Of a stretch of 64,000 nucleotides of DNA, positions 9,674 to 17,678 are shown piece by piece (position 1 is the first letter of the stretch; each line of letters begins with the position of its first letter). A program made the translations under genes and the position numbers. Location: NCBI RefSeq assembly GCF_900105185.1, contig NZ_FNTJ01000001.1:4422501-4486500 (forward strand), given 5' to 3'. The stretch is from Pseudomonas saponiphila. Its GTDB lineage: Bacteria; Pseudomonadota; Gammaproteobacteria; Pseudomonadales; Pseudomonadaceae. The notes under the pieces were generated by a model. The model saw nothing but the letters and a program-made list of their open reading frames with translations. It had not been told where the DNA came from and ran no database searches.

Positions 9674-10978
9674 ATGCCTTTAACGCGCAAAGCCTACCGA
9701 GCCGCCATCCTGCACAGCATCGCCGACCCGGCCGAAGTCGGCATCGAAGCCTCCTACGAGTATTTCGAAGACGGCCTGCTGGTGGTCGAGGACGGCCGGA
9801 TCAGTGCCCTCGGCCACGCCAGCGAACTGCTGGCCACGTTGCCCGCCCAGGTGCAGGTCGAGCACTACCCGGATGCCCTGATCACTCCTGGCTTCATCGA
9901 CACCCACATCCACCTGCCCCAAACCGGCATGGTCGGTGCCTACGGCGAGCAATTGCTGGACTGGCTGAACACCTACACCTTCCCCTGCGAAAGCCAGTTC
10001 GCCGACCAGGCCCACGCCGATGAAGTGGCGGAGATTTTCATCAAGGAGCTGCTGCGCAACGGCACCACCACCGCCCTGGTGTTTGGCAGCGTGCACCCGC
10101 AGTCGGTCAACGCGTTTTTCGAAGCCGCCGAGAAACTCGACCTGCGGATGATCGCCGGCAAGGTGATGATGGACCGCAACGCCCCGGACTACCTGACCGA
10201 CACCGCCGAATCCAGCTATCAGGAAAGCAAGGCACTGATCGAGCGTTGGCACGGCAAGGGCCGCCTGCACTACGCCGTCACTCCGCGCTTCGCGCCGACC
10301 AGTACCCCGGAGCAACTGACCCTGGCCGGCCAGTTGCTGACCGAGTACCCCGACCTCTACATGCAGACCCACATCAGTGAAAACCTGCAGGAAATCGAAT
10401 GGGTCAAGGCACTGTTCCCGGAGCGCAAGGGCTACCTCGACGTCTACGACCACTACCAGTTGCTGGGTGAGCGCTCGGTGTTCGCCCACGGCGTGCACCT
10501 GTGCGACGAGGAATGCGCGCGCCTGGCGCAGACCGGCTCGGCCGTGGCCTTCTGCCCGACCTCGAACTTCTTCCTCGGCAGCGGCCTGTTCAACCTGCCG
10601 ATGGCGGAAAAGCACAAGCTCAACGTCGGCCTGGGCACCGACGTCGGTGGCGGCACCAGCTTCTCGCTGCTGCAGACCCTCAACGAAGCCTACAAGGTCA
10701 TGCAACTGCAAGGCGCCCGCCTGAGCCCGTTCAAATCGCTGTACCTGGCAACCCTGGGCGGCGCTCGGGCGTTGCGCCTGGAGGACAGGATCGGCACCTT
10801 GCACCCTGGCACCGACGCCGACTTCGTGGTCCTCGATTACCACGCCACGCCGCTGCTCAGCTACCGCCTGAAGCAGACCAACAACATCGCCGAAACCCTG
10901 TTCGTGCTGATGACCCTGGGGGATGACCGCACGGTGCTGCAGACCTACGCCGCCGGTCGGCAAGTCCACCAACGCTAA
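9674..10978 (+). CDS. guaD: Guanine deaminase
   Basis: 434 residues, amidohydrolase fold. Metal-binding residues are visible in DTHIHLPQTG (about residue 75), in QTHISENLQE, in the FAHGVHL segment and in GTDVGGGTSFS. It deaminates guanine to xanthine, the substrate of the upstream xanthine dehydrogenase, so the four genes form a guanine-to-urate pathway. It starts 23 bases after xdhC. Confidence 0.95.
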   Translation: MPLTRKAYRAAILHSIADPAEVGIEASYEYFEDGLLVVEDGRISALGHASELLATLPAQVQVEHYPDALITPGFIDTHIHLPQTGMVGAYGEQLLDWLNTYTFPCESQFADQAHADEVAEIFIKELLRNGTTTALVFGSVHPQSVNAFFEAAEKLDLRMIAGKVMMDRNAPDYLTDTAESSYQESKALIERWHGKGRLHYAVTPRFAPTSTPEQLTLAGQLLTEYPDLYMQTHISENLQEIEWVKALFPERKGYLDVYDHYQLLGERSVFAHGVHLCDEECARLAQTGSAVAFCPTSNFFLGSGLFNLPMAEKHKLNVGLGTDVGGGTSFSLLQTLNEAYKVMQLQGARLSPFKSLYLATLGGARALRLEDRIGTLHPGTDADFVVLDYHATPLLSYRLKQTNNIAETLFVLMTLGDDRTVLQTYAAGRQVHQR

Positions 10979-10988
10979 GCCCGTGCAC

Positions 10989-11029
10989 AAAAAATCCCCC
11001 GCTCGCCAATCCGCGAACGGGGGATTTTT
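10989..11029. terminator. Bidirectional terminator after guaD
   Basis: AAAAAATCCCCCGC and the complementary GGGGGATTTTT flank a short loop, giving an A-tract, GC stem and T-tract readable from both strands. It lies between the convergent guaD and Tsx-like genes. Confidence 0.88.
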
Positions 11030-11060
11030 CATGCCTGGCCGAACCGCGATGCAGCGTCGG

Positions 11061-11894
11061 CTAGAAGGTCACTTCCATGTTCAGGGTCGGCGCGCTGGTG
11101 CGCGTCCCCCGTCCGCCGTCCACCCCGAACTTGTTGTGCCAGTACTCGTACCCGACGCCCAGATAGAGGTTGGGCTTGACGCTCTTGCCCGGCAGCACGG
11201 CGACCATCAGCGAACTGCGCAGCAGGGTTTCCGGAGCGGTATCGCGGTAGTTGTAGTCGTGGCCCTTTTCCCCGGTGTAGTTGATGAAACCCTGGAACTT
11301 GGCCGCGTGACTGCCGACTTCGAAAGGTCGCATCCAGGCCAGGTTCAGCAGGTAGGTGTCATCGAAGGTGTGGTCCGGATCCTTGGCACCGGGGATGCCG
11401 GAATGGTTGCTTTCCTTGTAGTACAGCAAGCTCAGGTCAAGCACGCCGACGGTGTTGAACTTGAGGGTCGGACCGAAGACCAGGGCGCGCTTCTTCGCCG
11501 ATCCCAGGTTGTTGTTGCGGCTGGCGTCAAAGCCCAGGGTCAGCGCGTAGTCCTTGATCAGGCCGGTGCCCAGGGGCGTATCCAGGACCCGGGAGGCAAA
11601 GAGCTGGTGGCGGTAGACGCCGTAGACTTCGCTGCTGCCCTTGTTGGTGCCCTTGCGCGGATCGTCGCTATCGGAGAGCAGCACGTCCAGGTGCAGGTAG
11701 TTGCTGCCGTACTGGTAACCGCTGGCGTGGGTGAAGCTGTAGATGCGCTTGCTGATGTAGTGCGGGTTGTTCGGGTTGGTGAACTCCTTGCCGTACCGAA
11801 AGCCGACGCTGTTGTTCATCCACTCCAGGGCGGCCGCTTCCCCTGCTCCAATCAATGTCATCAGCAGGGTTGCGCCTTGTAATGCCTTTTTCAT
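11061..11894 (-). CDS. Tsx-like nucleoside-specific outer membrane channel
   Basis: 277 residues with a signal peptide (MKKALQGATLLMTLIGAGEA, then A). The mature part starts LEWMNNSVGFRYGKEF and shows alternating aromatic and hydrophobic beta-strands ending in a C-terminal phenylalanine (LNMEVTF), typical of outer-membrane barrels. The pattern fits the OmpK/Tsx family of nucleoside channels. Its position beside the guanine-to-urate operon fits purine uptake; the substrate itself is inferred. Confidence 0.8.
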   Translation of the reverse strand: MKKALQGATLLMTLIGAGEAAALEWMNNSVGFRYGKEFTNPNNPHYISKRIYSFTHASGYQYGSNYLHLDVLLSDSDDPRKGTNKGSSEVYGVYRHQLFASRVLDTPLGTGLIKDYALTLGFDASRNNNLGSAKKRALVFGPTLKFNTVGVLDLSLLYYKESNHSGIPGAKDPDHTFDDTYLLNLAWMRPFEVGSHAAKFQGFINYTGEKGHDYNYRDTAPETLLRSSLMVAVLPGKSVKPNLYLGVGYEYWHNKFGVDGGRGTRTSAPTLNMEVTF

Positions 11895-12041
11895 TTTTAT
11901 TATGTCCTGTGGCGGTGTGGCGTTAGGCAGCTTCGCTGGCTGCCGACCGCACGCAGTATCGGCACAAGCGCCACAGGGCCCAAAGAACAGAATATCGACC
12001 AGGGCGCTGCCAAAACGGCAACAGCACCTGTAACCATGGAC

Positions 12042-12992
12042 TCAGAGCACCGGCTGGCCAAAGACCCGCTCGGCCCGTTCGCGAATGGCGATCTCTTCGC
12101 TGAGCAGATGAGCCAGTGCCTCCACCGCGCTGGGCAGTTCGCGCCCGCTGCGGGCGTAGAGTCCCAGGTCGCTGTAGATCCCGCCCTGATCGCTCAGGGG
12201 GATGTGCACCAGTTCGCCCTTGCCCAGGTCGGCCTCGACCCCGACCCGGGTCTGGAACGCCACGCCCATGTTGTGCCGGGCCATCTGCCGCGCCAGCTCC
12301 ATGGAGTTGCTCTGCAACGGCGGCTTGTCCAGCAGCCCCAGGCGCTTGTGCAGCGGCGCCAGCAGGTGATGGATCGACAGCTCGCTCTTGGCCAGGATCA
12401 GCCCGTGCTCGGCACAGGTAGCGAAGTTGACGCTACCCCGCTCCGCCAGGGGATGGTCGGGACTGACCAGGGCCCCGAGACGAAAATGCCCGACACTCAA
12501 CTGGCGAATCTCCGGTGCGCGGGGCAAGGCAAAGGCCAGTCCCAGGTCGGCACGACTGTTGATCAAGGCCAGGGGTATCGATTGCGACCCCTGCACCGTG
12601 ACGCCGATGGTCACCTGCGGATAGTGCTCGCGCATGCGCTTGAGCACCGAGGGCAGCAAGTCCACGGTGGCGCCCTCCACGGTGGCGATCTCGACGTGCC
12701 CGCTGCGCAAGCCACGCAGGGCATCGAACTCCAGGCGCACTCGCTCCAGATCCTGCAACACCAGATTGACGTGGCGACTGAGGATCTCTCCGGCCAGGGT
12801 CAGGCGCAGGCCACCGGGCAACCGCTCGAACAGCGGCGCCCCGATTTCATCCTCGATCTTCAGAATCTGCCGGTTCACCGCCGAAGACGCGACATTCAGA
12901 CGCCGGGCCGCCTCGCGAATCGAATGGCAGCGCCGCACCATGTCGAAGTAATGGATGGCGGAGGAATGAATACGTAGCGTTCTGCCGCTCAT
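12042..12992 (-). CDS. LysR-family transcriptional regulator
   Basis: 316 residues from the ATG at 12992, chosen because AAGGAG lies 8 bases upstream; an in-frame extension to 13079 lacks family character. The N-terminal helix-turn-helix reads SIREAARRLNVASSAVNRQI (about residues 21-40). The C-terminal domain is the periplasmic-binding-protein-like effector fold. It follows the GntR gene on the same strand with a terminator between. The target is unknown; the Tsx-like gene and the BenE-family transporter are the nearest candidates. Confidence 0.88.
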   Translation of the reverse strand: MSGRTLRIHSSAIHYFDMVRRCHSIREAARRLNVASSAVNRQILKIEDEIGAPLFERLPGGLRLTLAGEILSRHVNLVLQDLERVRLEFDALRGLRSGHVEIATVEGATVDLLPSVLKRMREHYPQVTIGVTVQGSQSIPLALINSRADLGLAFALPRAPEIRQLSVGHFRLGALVSPDHPLAERGSVNFATCAEHGLILAKSELSIHHLLAPLHKRLGLLDKPPLQSNSMELARQMARHNMGVAFQTRVGVEADLGKGELVHIPLSDQGGIYSDLGLYARSGRELPSAVEALAHLLSEEIAIRERAERVFGQPVL

Positions 12993-13058
12993 GCCGCAGG
13001 CTCCTTGCGCAGGACCAGAGGCGCACGGGCTCGCCTGCCATGCGCATTGAAGCAGGCA

Positions 13059-13068
13059 CTGTATACAA
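13059..13068. promoter_or_regulatory. CTGTATACAA half-palindrome upstream of the LysR gene
   Basis: The 10-mer differs by one base from the perfect TTGTATACAA found upstream of the NCS1 transporter (62150-62163). It lies about 70 bases upstream of the LysR start. A GntR/FCD operator is possible; weak evidence. Confidence 0.3.
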
Positions 13069-13125
13069 TACTTTAGCAAAGTTAAAACAATCTGCCGAAT
13101 CCACCGGCAAACCCGAGGCCAAACA

Positions 13126-13164
13126 AAAATCCCCCGCTGCGCGAGCCGCGCAGCGGGGGATTTT
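13126..13164. terminator. Terminator downstream of the GntR gene
   Basis: AAAAATCCCCCGCTGCGCG and its complement CGCAGCGGGGGATTTT form a long GC stem with flanking A and T tracts, just beyond the GntR stop at 13180. It separates the GntR and LysR transcription units. Confidence 0.88.
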
Positions 13165-13179
13165 CAGAGCGGATCCAGG

Positions 13180-13944
13180 CTACAGCTTGGCGCTTGGACG
13201 TCCCGGCTTCTTGGTCTGCAGCAGGTGCGAAAACACCGCGTGCAAGTCGTCCGAGGCACTTTCCTCGTCGAGATTGAGCTTGCTGTCGATGTGATCCATG
13301 TGATGCATCATCAGGTTCACCGCCAGCTCGCCATCCCGGGCTTCGATGGCGTCGATCAGTTGCGTGTGCTCATCGTAGGAACAATGGGAGCGGTTGCCGC
13401 TTTCATACTGGGCGATGATCAGCGAGGTCTGGGACACCAGGCTGCGCTGGAAGCTGATCAGCGGTGCATTCTTCGCCGCCTCGGCCAGCTTCAGGTGGAA
13501 CTCCCCGGACAGGCGGATGCCGGCGCCACGATCACCCCGGGAAAAGCTGTCGCGCTCCTCGTTGACCATCTGCCGCAACTCCAGCAGTTGCTCGGCGGTG
13601 GCGTGCTGCACCGCCAGCTCGGTGATGGCCCGCTCCACCAGGCGCCGGGCGAGAAACACCTGACGGGCTTCCTCGACACTCGGGCTGGCTACCACCGCGC
13701 CACGATTGGGCCGCAGCAGCACCACGCCTTCGTGGGCCAGGCGCGACAGGGCGCGACGGATGATGGTCCGACTGACTCCGAATATTTCTCCCAACGCCTC
13801 CTCGCTCAACTTGGTGCCGGGCGCCAGGCGCTGCTCGAGGATGGCCTCAAAGATGTGCGCGTAGACAATATCGTCCTGGGTTCCGCTGCGACCGGCTTTG
13901 CCTGCTCGCGGTTGTTTCTTGAGAGGTTGCAACTGTTCGTTCAT
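13180..13944 (-). CDS. GntR-family transcriptional regulator (FCD subfamily)
   Basis: 254 residues from ATG 13944 (MNEQLQPLKKQPRAG); a GTG at 13998 would add 18 residues and cannot be excluded. The winged helix contains EEALGEIFGVSRTIIRRALS; the FCD domain retains the D/H metal-binding pattern (GEFHLKLAEAA; YDEHTQLIDAI). It is divergent from a BenE-family transporter, and the gap contains a TTGT-N2-ACAA site, so it probably regulates that transporter. This fits a purine- or related-nucleobase regulator, but the ligand is not readable from sequence. Confidence 0.85.
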   Translation of the reverse strand: MNEQLQPLKKQPRAGKAGRSGTQDDIVYAHIFEAILEQRLAPGTKLSEEALGEIFGVSRTIIRRALSRLAHEGVVLLRPNRGAVVASPSVEEARQVFLARRLVERAITELAVQHATAEQLLELRQMVNEERDSFSRGDRGAGIRLSGEFHLKLAEAAKNAPLISFQRSLVSQTSLIIAQYESGNRSHCSYDEHTQLIDAIEARDGELAVNLMMHHMDHIDSKLNLDEESASDDLHAVFSHLLQTKKPGRPSAKL

Positions 13945-14262
13945 GGGCACTCGGGTCGGGAGGACTGCGGCGATTTCGGCGTGACTGTAATACGCCACGG
14001 TGGGTCGCTGGCAAGTATCGCGTTAAAACAGGGGCACATTGTACACAACCACTGGGGATCATTAATAAAAAGTGTTAAGGATCCCCGCACTCTTTCAGCG
14101 ACTGTACGGCTATTTGTAGTCACGGCTGTATTGCAATGCAAAGTTGCTTTTAAGTTTAGGCTTGAACCCTGAACCCCTTCACTGGCCCATTGCTCGCGCA
14201 TGATTCGAGCGATGTTCGCTGGACGTGGGTTTTGTGTCTTTCAAGAACAAGGAATAGCAGTA
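13945..14262. promoter_or_regulatory. Divergent promoter region GntR / BenE-family transporter
   Basis: 318 bases without a confident gene. It holds TTGTACACAA at 14039-14048, matching the TTGT-N2-ACAA pattern of GntR/FCD operators, and an inverted repeat GGGGATC / GATCCCC at 14054-14086 enclosing an A/T-rich segment. The region from 14050 to 14160 is markedly A/T-richer than the neighbouring genes, as expected of promoters. No clear -35/-10 pair was assigned. Confidence 0.5.
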
Positions 14263-15453
14263 ATGTCCGACGCCACCCCCGCGCAATTACGCCCCCTGGC
14301 GGACACTTCGCCCTCAGCCATCGTGGCCGGTTTCATCGCCATGATGACCGGCTACACCAGTTCGCTGGTGCTGATGTTCCAGGCCGGACAAGCCGCCGGC
14401 CTGACCAGCGGTCAGATTTCTTCGTGGATCTGGGCCATTTCCATTGGCATGGCGATCTGCAGCATCGGCCTGTCACTGCGCTATCGCACCCCGATCACCA
14501 TTGCCTGGTCGACACCGGGCGCCGCCCTGCTGATCACCAGCCTGTCCGGCGTCACCTACGGCGAAGCCGCCGGCGCCTACATCACCTGCGCCGTGCTGGT
14601 GACCCTGTGCGGGCTCACCGGCAGCTTCGAGCGCCTGGTGAAAAGGATCCCCGCCTCCCTGGCGGCCGCACTGTTGGCGGGGATCCTGTTCAAGATCGGC
14701 AGCGAGATCTTCGTCGCCGCCCAGCATCGCACTGGTCTGGTCCTGGGGATGTTCTTCACCTACCTAGTGGTCAAGCGCCTGTCGCCACGCTACGCGGTAC
14801 TGGCGGCGCTGCTGATCGGCACGGCCCTGTCGGGCGCCATGGGCTTGCTGGACTTCAGCGGCTTTCATCTGGAAGTGGCGACCCCGGTCTGGACCACGCC
14901 GCACTTTTCCCTGGCCGCTACCATCAGCATCGGCATCCCACTGTTCGTAGTGGCCATGACCTCGCAGAACATGCCCGGGATCGCCGTGCTGCGGGCCGAC
15001 GGCTATCAGGTTCCGGCCTCACCGCTGATCACCGCCACCGGCCTTGCCTCGCTGCTACTGGCGCCATTCGGCTCCCACGGCATCAACCTGGCGGCCATCA
15101 GCGCCGCCATCTGCACCGGGCCCCATGCCCATGAAGATCACGCCAAGCGCTACACCGCGGCAGTGTGGTGCGGGGTTTTCTACGGCATTGCCGGGGTCTT
15201 CGGCGCGACCCTGGCCGCGCTGTTCGCGGCCCTGCCCAAGGAGCTGGTGCTGTCCATCGCCGCCCTGGCCCTGTTCGGCTCGATCATCAACGGTTTGAGC
15301 ATTGCCATGAGTGAAGTCAAGGAGCGCGAGGCGGCGCTGATCACCTTCATGGTCACGGCCTCGGGGCTGACGCTGTTTTCCATTGGCTCGGCGTTCTGGG
15401 GGATTGTCGCCGGGGTGATCACCTTGATGATTCTGAATTGGCGCAGTGCCTGA
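14263..15453 (+). CDS. BenE-family (benzoate/H+ symporter-like) membrane transporter
   Basis: 396 residues from ATG 14263, preceded by AAGGAATAGC; an in-frame start at 14200 is less likely. About twelve hydrophobic segments are present, with family-like motifs IAWSTPGAALL (about residue 80), VVAMTSQNMPGIAVLRADGY and SHGINLAAISAAICTGP. BenE proteins import benzoate by proton symport, but the family also has members of unknown substrate. The purine-catabolic neighbourhood leaves a nucleobase or aromatic substrate open. Confidence 0.85.
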   Translation: MSDATPAQLRPLADTSPSAIVAGFIAMMTGYTSSLVLMFQAGQAAGLTSGQISSWIWAISIGMAICSIGLSLRYRTPITIAWSTPGAALLITSLSGVTYGEAAGAYITCAVLVTLCGLTGSFERLVKRIPASLAAALLAGILFKIGSEIFVAAQHRTGLVLGMFFTYLVVKRLSPRYAVLAALLIGTALSGAMGLLDFSGFHLEVATPVWTTPHFSLAATISIGIPLFVVAMTSQNMPGIAVLRADGYQVPASPLITATGLASLLLAPFGSHGINLAAISAAICTGPHAHEDHAKRYTAAVWCGVFYGIAGVFGATLAALFAALPKELVLSIAALALFGSIINGLSIAMSEVKEREAALITFMVTASGLTLFSIGSAFWGIVAGVITLMILNWRSA

Positions 15454-15596
15454 AGGGCTTCACCGGCCAATAGCGCCCACGACAAAACCCGGGGCTGGCC
15501 CGTGGCAGAGGCAAGAAACACAAGGGAAAATTCGACAGGCCGCCCAGGCAGGACAGCAACGCATGAGCGGCCCGGACGGGCCGCTCATGCATGACA

Positions 15597-15941
15597 TCAC
15601 GCGACTGGGTTGATCGCGTTGTCCGGGTACCAGACGTCCAGCAGCGGGCTGACTTCAACGTTGGTCAGCTCGGTGCGTGCCTTGAGCCAGGCTTCAACGG
15701 TGGCGCGCTGCTCTTCGCTCACGGAACCACGCTTGCTCAGGCAAACCAGACCGAAGTCGTCGCCGCCTACATAGCCCAGGCCGTTGGCTTCCATCGCTTC
15801 TTTGAGGAATGCGTCGAGGAAAGCGTCAATAGCTTCGTCAGCCAGATCTTCTTTGAAATCCAGGTTCAGCTCAAAACCCAGCTCCTGAAATTCATCTACG
15901 CAGAGTTTTTTGCGCAGACGGCGGGAACGGTTAGTGGCCAT
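15597..15941 (-). CDS. yggL: YggL family protein (DUF469), ribosome-associated
   Basis: 114 residues from ATG 15941, with a TGAGGATTG ribosome-binding site upstream. The sequence starts MATNRSRRLRKKLCVDEFQE and continues with an acidic helix (DEAIDAFLDAFLKEAMEA) and GLGYVGGDDFGLVCL, characteristic of YggL. E. coli YggL has been linked to the 50S ribosomal subunit; its role is poorly understood. Single gene, divergent from dacB. Confidence 0.85.
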   Translation of the reverse strand: MATNRSRRLRKKLCVDEFQELGFELNLDFKEDLADEAIDAFLDAFLKEAMEANGLGYVGGDDFGLVCLSKRGSVSEEQRATVEAWLKARTELTNVEVSPLLDVWYPDNAINPVA

Positions 15942-16175
15942 GGAACAATCCTCATAAGTAATAACGGGCGGCACTTTACCAGTTTAGGCGGGCGATTGCC
16001 TGACTCTATGAGGACGCGGTCGTGCCATTGGTAAAAAAAATACCGCCCCGGCGGCCCGTGGCACGGCACAAGCCGCTATACCTTGGGGCATAATGCCGAC
16101 ACTTTCATGACCACTGAGGGATTTTATCTGCATGCCCTCGCCTTTTTTCCCCTCGACTGCAGGGTTCCATTTCAC

Positions 16176-17636
16176 ATGATCAAATCGTTGCGTCCTCTTC
16201 TGCTGGCCAGTGTTTTCCTCCCCCTGGCCTTCCCTGCCTCCGCGGCTCCGGTCAATACCACCCTGACACCCAAGGTCCAACAAGCACTCAAAGCCAGCAA
16301 ACTCCCGGACAACGCCCTGTCGCTGGTGATGATTCCCCTGAACGGCCCGGGCACCCCGACGATTTTCAACGCCGATGTGTCAGTCAACCCGGCCTCCACC
16401 ATGAAGCTGGTCACCACCTACGCGGCCCTGGAAATGCTCGGCCCGACCCACCAGTGGAAGACCGAGTTCTACACCGACGGCACCCTCAGCGGCGGCATCC
16501 TCAATGGCAACCTGTACCTCAAGGGCGGCGGCGACCCCAAGCTGAACATGGAAAAGCTCTGGCTGCTGATGCGCGACCTGCGAGCCAATGGCGTGCAGCA
16601 AGTCACCGGCGACCTGGTGCTGGATCGCAACTACTTCGTGCAACCGCAACTGCCGGAATTCAATGACGACGGCAACGACGAGAACAAACCGTTCCTGGTC
16701 AAGCCCGATGCGCTGATGGTCAACCTCAAGGCCCTGCGCTTCGTTGCCCGCAACGATTCCGGGCGGGTGCTGGTATCGGTGGAGCCGCCGATCGCCAAGA
16801 TTCGCATCGACAATCAGGTCAAGGCGGTCAACACCAAGCAATGCACCGGTGACGTGCGCTACAACCCGGTGACCCAGGCCGATGGCAGCGTGATCGTCAC
16901 CGTCGGCGGTCAGTTGGGCGATGGCTGCAGCTCGCAGACCTACCTGTCGCTGCTGGACCACGCCACCTACACCGCCGGCGCGGTGCGGGCGATCTGGAGC
17001 GAACTGGGCGGCAGCATCCAGGGCCAGGACCGCCTGGCGGTGGTGCCCAAGGACGCCAAGGTGCTGGCCCGGGCCTTTTCTCCGGACCTGGCGGAAATCA
17101 TCCGCGACATCAACAAGTACAGTAACAACACCATGGCCCAGCAGTTGTTCCTGAGCCTGGGCGCCAAGTACCGCAATGAAGCCGATGGCGATGACGCCAA
17201 GGCTGCCCAGCGCGTAGTGCGCCAGTGGCTGGCGAAGAAAGGCATCACCGCGCCGCACCTGGTGATGGAGAACGGCTCCGGCCTGTCCCGCGCCGAGCGG
17301 GTCAGCGCCCGGGAAATGGCCGGCCTGCTGCAAGCCGCGTGGAAGAGTCCCTACGCCGCCGAATTCATCAGTTCGATGCCGATTGCCGGCATGGACGGCA
17401 CCATGCGCAAGCGCCTCAAGCGCACCGCCATGTCCGGTGAAGCCCACATCAAGACCGGCACCCTGAACACCGTCCGCGCCATTGCCGGCTACAGCCGCGA
17501 TGACAACGGCAACACCTGGGCGGTGGTTGCCATCCTCAATGATCCACGGCCGTTCGGTGCCTCTTCGGTGCTGGATCAGGTACTGCTGGATCTGTATCGC
17601 CAACCAAAACTGGCCACCAGCGCTTCGCCGCTGTAA
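16176..17636 (+). CDS. dacB: D-alanyl-D-alanine carboxypeptidase/endopeptidase (PBP4 type)
   Basis: 486 residues from ATG 16176, the start that gives a clean signal peptide (MIKSLRPLLLASVFLPLAF, then PASAAP). Penicillin-binding motifs are in order: SxxK as STMK (about residue 73), SxN as SNN in KYSNNTMAQQ, and KTG in HIKTGTL. Class C low-molecular-weight PBPs trim D-Ala from pentapeptides and cut cross-links in the periplasm. In Pseudomonas, loss of DacB induces AmpC through AmpR. Confidence 0.93.
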   Translation: MIKSLRPLLLASVFLPLAFPASAAPVNTTLTPKVQQALKASKLPDNALSLVMIPLNGPGTPTIFNADVSVNPASTMKLVTTYAALEMLGPTHQWKTEFYTDGTLSGGILNGNLYLKGGGDPKLNMEKLWLLMRDLRANGVQQVTGDLVLDRNYFVQPQLPEFNDDGNDENKPFLVKPDALMVNLKALRFVARNDSGRVLVSVEPPIAKIRIDNQVKAVNTKQCTGDVRYNPVTQADGSVIVTVGGQLGDGCSSQTYLSLLDHATYTAGAVRAIWSELGGSIQGQDRLAVVPKDAKVLARAFSPDLAEIIRDINKYSNNTMAQQLFLSLGAKYRNEADGDDAKAAQRVVRQWLAKKGITAPHLVMENGSGLSRAERVSAREMAGLLQAAWKSPYAAEFISSMPIAGMDGTMRKRLKRTAMSGEAHIKTGTLNTVRAIAGYSRDDNGNTWAVVAILNDPRPFGASSVLDQVLLDLYRQPKLATSASPL

Positions 17637-17678
17637 CGCCCCGGGCCGACGGCGGCTGCCCCGCGCCGCCGTCGCCGT

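Noticed and set aside
12993..13079. N-terminal extension of the LysR protein
   Set aside because: An AAGGAG site eight bases before ATG 12992 and the family start there make the extension unlikely.
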